From the NCBI GenBank assembly GCA_003562655.1, contig PWUC01000074.1:1-10344 (forward strand): a DNA stretch of 10,344 nt. The letters run 5' to 3'. Source of the stretch: Clostridia bacterium (GTDB taxonomy: Bacteria; Bacillota_E; SLMV01; PUMD01). The notes beneath the pieces were generated by a model. That model did not search any database, was not told the DNA's origin, and saw nothing but the letters and a program-made list of their open reading frames with translations. Shown one piece after another: positions 8,001-10,344 of the stretch (the stretch's first letter is position 1; every line of letters begins with the position of its first letter). The translations under genes were made by a program, and so were the position numbers.

Positions 8001-8554
8001 TATCGCCCCAGGCGCTCCTCGCTATCCACGAGGGCCCGCTCCGTCTCCCGCATCATCACGCGGTATCGACTGACCCCGGCGACCTCCTCGAGATAAGACC
8101 GAATCTCATCGCCCCGGGCATCGATGATCCGCTCCACCTCTCCCTGCCCTATGATGGCGTAGGATCCCCGTCCGAGCCCGGTATCAAAAAAGATCTCCTG
8201 CACATCGCGCAGCCTGCACCGCCGGCCGTTGATCAGGTACTCGCCCCGACCCGACCGGTCGATGCGGCGCGATATGGTCAGCCCCTCTCCCCCCGGCTCC
8301 CGGAACTCGGCCTGCACCTCGGCCAGGCTCAGGCGGCGGCGGTTCTCGCTCCCGGAGAAGATCAGCTCGTCCATCCTACTGCAGCGCAGCCCGGCAGCAC
8401 TCTGCTCACCCAGCACCCAGCGGATGGCATCCACGATGTTGGACTTGCCACTGCCGTTGGGACCGACAATGACCGTGATCTGCTCGGGGAACTCGGCCGT
8501 CACGGGCTCAGAAAAGGATTTGAAACCGGCGATTTCCAATCTCTCAAGACGCAA
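4997..8554 (-). CDS. smc: Chromosome segregation/condensin protein SMC (TTG start)
   Basis: With the TTG start at 8554 this is a 1185-residue SMC, almost the length of B. subtilis SMC. It forms dimers that, with ScpA and ScpB, extrude DNA loops and organise the nucleoid. The N-terminal head has Walker A GPNGSGKS (31-38), the DTGLGRGSYAIIGQGEVERI segment (about 124-143) and ELIFSGSENRR (63-73). Long heptad-rich coiled-coil arms run roughly 165-500 and 670-1010, around a hinge at about 503-665. The C-terminal head has the signature LSLLSGGERAL (about 1080-1090), Walker B VFDEIDAALDD with catalytic Glu about 1112, and the H-loop His about 1143. The start was chosen because GAGGAGGT (8563-8570) lies 8 bases before the TTG and the family N-terminus (LERLEIAGFKSF) begins there. 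An upstream in-frame ATG (8677) would add 41 residues encoded by a hairpin and promoter-like sequence, so it is rejected. The hinge is divergent from the usual Gly-rich pattern. Confidence 0.97.
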   Translation of the reverse strand: MRLERLEIAGFKSFSEPVTAEFPEQITVIVGPNGSGKSNIVDAIRWVLGEQSAAGLRCSRMDELIFSGSENRRRLSLAEVQAEFREPGGEGLTISRRIDRSGRGEYLINGRRCRLRDVQEIFFDTGLGRGSYAIIGQGEVERIIDARGDEIRSYLEEVAGVSRYRVMMRETERALVDSEERLGRYSDMLNLRLEYLEPLREQARRARLHRILSGRERDLRRTLVLEELRVAAEKLAENQGRDAGMEAELTELSCREDRVRGQYSQLSTDVDEVNGWINLLERGQRGLYEQRSEAGTRTAVVGERLSSLSETKGRAGRALHDVRQRLREHAGDAEEDPPTAEVESRLEELQGGLQALEARVTEASARLQRAEDIVRRSLQIEGELKLRERDTERQMSAAERELGDCFGQIARDGDELRELEAEGQDQRSSSAEEMARELEQIDEELAAARAQLKSQELQRDEQRRKLEVVSDRLARWEGRMEALREVTGEETAATADLSQGDASFLSRIGVPPGWEGALELALGQWLGAEVAALEDVEGATKGSLILTDIMAELPDGDGIDRPSWKTWLLENGWGDSVMGWLDDLVDFGDRHSERAGRHFCSRFLVVERRETLLGLAGEIWSDRLRGAPGEIPGGLLPCIVTPGGDLADLAGALSVDGRWSPGGAEQTVSPVDVGREIRRLSIGLRDCRAELAEARSLAESAEHQWQEQLQRVRELEEKRRQLAASLEGRRREQKISERQTQRIEDLREQRKNLTERATQLERDKAHMERNLSRLAEARSNLLRHRRRWAATVERRREQLGELEGEAEQARYEQITLRERISAAKRRTEQLLRERTHLDRQQSRWVETIKECRDKIRSAEVERDALNQRVRGLDEALERTRLRLEEARGRHRRASSELKGVRRDLSNLQRRRGQVEKALNSVRVAGVRAQTEFDSTCRRAEEMGIEPASVQLEGENMSDAERARSRRSLSDLEGRRRQLEPVNSLAPEEFRREKAQVDQMREQRRDLFESLQGLRHLFGEIEDRLNARYLRTLRGTSAAFSRTFADLFGGGQAEILTRGADPREAEVEIRVQPPGKRLTRLSLLSGGERALSGIAFLFALQKMRPSPVCVFDEIDAALDDVNTDRFVRYVERQVDGIQYLLVTHQKKTMEVADTLHGVTMSEPGVSELVSVRLEDTDLDSEQGGSR

Positions 8555-8562
8555 AGCTGTAG

Positions 8563-8570
8563 ACCTCCTC
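8563..8570 (-). promoter_or_regulatory. Ribosome binding site that fixes the smc TTG start
   Basis: The minus strand reads GAGGAGGT, a near-complete anti-Shine-Dalgarno match, 8 bases before TTG 8554. No comparable site precedes the upstream in-frame ATG at 8677. An in-frame GTG at 8572 overlaps the site itself and is therefore unlikely to be used. Confidence 0.8.
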
Positions 8571-8608
8571 ACAGGGACAGCATGTGGCAGGATGTTCACC
8601 CTTTTCCA

Positions 8609-8638
8609 ATCATACAGCAAGGGCCCGCCCATCACCAA
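8609..8638 (-). promoter_or_regulatory. Candidate sigma-A-type promoter for smc-ftsY
   Basis: On the minus strand, TTGGTG (8633-8638, three of six matches to TTGACA) is separated by 18 bases from TATGAT (8609-8614, five of six matches to TATAAT). Transcription would start near 8602, giving a leader of about 48 bases to the TTG start of smc. The -35 hexamer lies within the inverted repeat 8627-8652. The -10 is good and the -35 weak, so this is a candidate only. Confidence 0.45.
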
Positions 8639-8652
8639 CCGTGGTGATGGGC
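8627..8652. repeat. Perfect 10-bp inverted repeat upstream of smc
   Basis: Arms GCCCATCACC (8627-8636) and GGTGATGGGC (8643-8652) are perfectly complementary around a 6-base loop. Neither strand has a T-run after the stem, so it is not a standard intrinsic terminator. It overlaps the -35 region of the smc promoter candidate. It may be an operator, a T-poor terminator for spoVS or read-through rnc transcripts, or an RNA hairpin in such transcripts. Confidence 0.75.
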
Positions 8653-8747
8653 AGACCCGCGCATGCATCAGTTTCATCCCGCCCTGATTCGTCCATGCCC
8701 CCCGGTGATCACAACCGTCCCCACTCGAGCCTTCGTGACGGGTCCAA

Positions 8748-9008
8748 TTATCTCGGGCCGATCAAGAATTTGATCGCGGTCCTTTCCTCCCCGCCGATGT
8801 CAATTTCAACAAAGGCCGGAATCGCCACAAGATCAATGCCATTGGGAGCTACATACCCACGGGCTATCGCTATGGCCTTGACCGCCTGGTTGACTGCCCC
8901 CGCACCAATTGCCTGCAGCTCGGCGTTACCATTAGATCGGACAACTGCTGAAAGAGCCCCTGCCACTGCTTTGGGTTTCGATGAAGACGATACTCGCAAC
9001 AATTCCAC
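8748..9008 (-). CDS. spoVS: Stage V sporulation protein S (SpoVS)
   Basis: An 86-residue protein, the same length as B. subtilis SpoVS. Its loss there blocks spore coat and cortex maturation and affects septation; the family has an Alba-like fold suggesting nucleic-acid binding, though its exact role is unsettled. The family pattern is clear along the whole chain: SSSKPKAVAGAL (8-19), ELQAIGAGAVNQAVKAIAIA (30-49), RGYVAPNGIDLVAIPAFV (50-67) and GEERTAIKFL (73-82). The start is GTG 9008, with AAGGAGGG (9018-9025) 9 bases upstream. It lies between rnc and smc, whereas in B. subtilis spoVS sits elsewhere near ymdB. A SigH-type promoter precedes it, matching the known SigH dependence of B. subtilis spoVS. 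SpoVS relatives also occur in some non-sporulating bacteria, so the gene alone does not prove sporulation. Confidence 0.96.
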   Translation of the reverse strand: MELLRVSSSSKPKAVAGALSAVVRSNGNAELQAIGAGAVNQAVKAIAIARGYVAPNGIDLVAIPAFVEIDIGGEERTAIKFLIGPR

Positions 9009-9070
9009 GGCGTCTTTCCCTCCTTGTAGGACAGACAGGGGTGATGAGTGATAGGACCATATATTTCTGT

Positions 9071-9097
9071 ATTCGCGAAAAGAATGTCATTTCCTTC
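9071..9097 (-). promoter_or_regulatory. Candidate SigH promoter for spoVS
   Basis: On the minus strand, GAAGGAAAT (9089-9097) matches every position of the B. subtilis SigH -35 consensus RNAGGAWWW. An 11-base spacer leads to CGCGAAT (9071-9077), matching the -10 consensus RNNGAAT except at its first base. The -35 overlaps the rnc stop codon (9096-9098). Transcription would begin near 9064, about 55 bases before the spoVS GTG. Known SigH control of spoVS in B. subtilis supports the assignment; activity here is inferred. Confidence 0.65.
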
Positions 9098-9776
9098 ATC
9101 GAATACCCATTAAGCTCAATGCGTCCTCTGCAGCTGCCTCCTCCGCCTTCTGTTTGCTTTTTCCGGAACCAGATCCCATTTTGCTATCCGCAATGGAGAC
9201 CTCCACGGTGAAGCGCGGTGCGTGGTCCGGTCCCTTCCGCGAGACGACGTTGTAGTGGGGGGTGACCTGGTGGCGCCGCTGGGCCACCTGCTCGAGGGTC
9301 GACTTGGCATCCAGGACCATGCCGCCATCGATGCACCTGCAGGACAGGTTCAGCGACCTGCGCACAAAGGCAGAGGCTGTCTTCAGGCCACAGCTCAGAT
9401 ACACCGCGGCCACGACCGCCTCGTAGGTGTCGGCCAGAATCGACACCTTGCACCGTCCGTCGCTTTCCCGTTCGCCCCGGCCCAGGCGGAGCATCTGGCC
9501 CAGCCGCAGGGTCCGGGCCGCGCTGGCCAGGGTCTCCGTCCGGACGATCGAGGCCCGCACCGAGGACAGGACCCCCTCATCAAAGAGCGCTCCCTGGCGA
9601 TAGAGGCCCTCACTGACTATGAGTTCCAGCACCGCATCGCCCAGGAACTCCATGCGTTCGTTGGAGTAGCCCTCGTCGGAATTCTCATTGGCGTAGGAGC
9701 TGTGGGTGAGGGCCTGGCGGAGCAGGTCCTCATCGACACGGGCCCCTACCTCCTGTAACAGCCGCATGAGCTGCAT
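9096..9776 (-). CDS. rnc: Ribonuclease III
   Basis: A 226-residue double-strand-specific endoribonuclease that processes rRNA precursors and other structured RNAs in the cytoplasm. The catalytic domain has the signature NERMEFLGDAVLE (39-51) with metal-binding and catalytic residues E43, D47, D116 and E119 in the expected spacing, and LADTYEAVVAAVYL (114-127). The double-stranded-RNA-binding domain covers about 157-226 (KSTLEQVAQ, then GSGSGKSKQKAEEAAAEDAL). Length is typical. ATG 9776 follows the fabF stop directly (TAG then ATG), implying co-transcription with fatty-acid genes, as in Bacillus where rnc follows acpP; an alternative ATG at 9767 would shorten it by three residues. Its stop codon overlaps the -35 of the spoVS promoter candidate. 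Confidence 0.97.
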   Translation of the reverse strand: MQLMRLLQEVGARVDEDLLRQALTHSSYANENSDEGYSNERMEFLGDAVLELIVSEGLYRQGALFDEGVLSSVRASIVRTETLASAARTLRLGQMLRLGRGERESDGRCKVSILADTYEAVVAAVYLSCGLKTASAFVRRSLNLSCRCIDGGMVLDAKSTLEQVAQRRHQVTPHYNVVSRKGPDHAPRFTVEVSIADSKMGSGSGKSKQKAEEAAAEDALSLMGIR

Positions 9777-10344
9777 CTATTTGAGTCGCCCCCATACCAG
9801 GCTGGCGTTCTGACCGCCGAAGCCAAAGGAGTTCGTCAGGGCCACATCCACCCGGGCCCGGCGGGGACCCTCGGCCACGTAGTCCAGGTTGCAGTCCTCA
9901 CCCGGCCGGGTCAGATTGGTGGTGGGCGGGATGAAGCCCTCCCTCATGGTGAGCATGCAGATGGCACTCTCGAGGGCACCGGCCGCGCCCAGAAGATGGC
10001 CCGTCATGGACTTGGTGGAGCTGACCGGGATCTCGAGGGCCCGGTGGCCGAAGACCGTCTCCACCGCCCTGGACTCGGCCACGTCTCCGGTGGGCGTGCC
10101 GGTGCCGTGGGCGTTGATGTAGTCAATGTCGTCGGGGGTCAGCCCGGCATCACGGATGGCCCCGGCCATGGCGCGGGCCCCGCCCTCACCGGAGGGAGGC
10201 GGCGCGGTCACGTGATAGGCGTCGTTGGTGGCCGCATACCCCAGCAGCTCGGCGAGGACCTCGGCCCCCCTCTGCTCGGCATGCCCGAGGGTCTCCAGGA
10301 CCAGCACCACGGAACCCTCGCCCAGCACGAAGCCATCCCGGTCC
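9777..10344 (-). CDS. fabF: 3-oxoacyl-ACP synthase II, C-terminal part (cut by right edge)
   Basis: 188 residues of the condensing enzyme that elongates acyl-ACP with malonyl-ACP in type II fatty acid synthesis. The first codons in the window already give DRDGFVLGEG, so the frame continues beyond the edge and the GTG at 10328 is internal. Visible active-site elements are NAHGTGTPTGD, with the first catalytic His; SSTKSMTGHLLGAAGALE, with the conserved Lys and the second catalytic His; and the gating loop NSFGFGGQNASLV near the end. The nucleophilic Cys lies outside the window. The pattern fits KAS II (FabF) rather than FabH, whose motifs differ. It ends in TAG immediately before rnc and is likely the last of a fab gene group. 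Confidence 0.95.
   Translation of the reverse strand, partial: DRDGFVLGEGSVVLVLETLGHAEQRGAEVLAELLGYAATNDAYHVTAPPPSGEGGARAMAGAIRDAGLTPDDIDYINAHGTGTPTGDVAESRAVETVFGHRALEIPVSSTKSMTGHLLGAAGALESAICMLTMREGFIPPTTNLTRPGEDCNLDYVAEGPRRARVDVALTNSFGFGGQNASLVWGRLK

Noticed and set aside
5885..8647. Long plus-strand frames of 433 and 424 codons opposite smc
   Set aside because: Antisense of a clear SMC; composition dominated by Leu/Pro/Gln from complementing coiled-coil codons; no motifs.
8555..8677. N-terminal extension of SMC from ATG 8677
   Set aside because: No ribosome binding site, no family similarity, and it contains a perfect inverted repeat and a -10-like element.
8715..8741. Possible terminator just after spoVS (arms CCGTC/GACGG)
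   Set aside because: Only a 5-bp stem with a 17-base loop and no T-run follows on the minus strand.
1..10344. CRISPR array, tRNA, rRNA, complete insertion sequence
   Set aside because: No regularly spaced repeats, cloverleaf sequences, rRNA segments or intact transposase frames seen on either strand.

Overview
The window looks like chromosome of a GC-rich, spore-forming, probably anaerobic member of the Bacillota. The evidence is a full-length SpoVS, a promoter-like site matching the sporulation sigma factor SigH, strong purine-rich ribosome binding sites, use of GTG and TTG starts, and a fabF-rnc-smc-ftsY order close to the Bacillus/Clostridium fab-rnc-smc-ftsY neighbourhood. No species can be named from sequence alone. 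All supported genes lie on the minus strand, so transcription runs from high to low coordinates.

Right part (10344 to 4068), housekeeping: the C-terminal half of 3-oxoacyl-ACP synthase II (fabF, cut by the edge), ribonuclease III (rnc), SpoVS, the chromosome condensin SMC, and the signal recognition particle receptor FtsY. fabF and rnc abut (TAG directly followed by ATG), and smc and ftsY overlap by ATGA. spoVS sits between rnc and smc as an insertion into the usual order. It appears to have its own SigH-type promoter, whose -35 element overlaps the rnc stop codon. smc has a separate sigma-A-like promoter candidate whose -35 region lies inside a perfect 10-bp inverted repeat. The true smc start is best read as a TTG at 8554.

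Middle (4067 to 3462): about 600 bases with no convincing gene, where the usual synteny (ffh and others after ftsY) ends.

Left part (3461 to 1), accessory unit: a GlmL/MutL-type ASKHA ATPase, known as the accessory or reactivating factor of B12-dependent carbon-skeleton and amino-mutases. It is coupled by ATGA overlap to a 438-residue conserved-looking protein of unknown function built from repeated barrel-sandwich-like hairpins and a KOW-like tail. No mutase is present in the window. The last reading frame, running off the left edge, starts like an M14 zinc carboxypeptidase and then jumps directly to that family's C-terminal accessory domain. The whole zinc-binding catalytic core is missing, which suggests an in-frame internal deletion. 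The points most worth checking are this deletion derivative, the GlmL-coupled unknown protein, and the SigH/spoVS insertion with the inverted repeat at the smc promoter.
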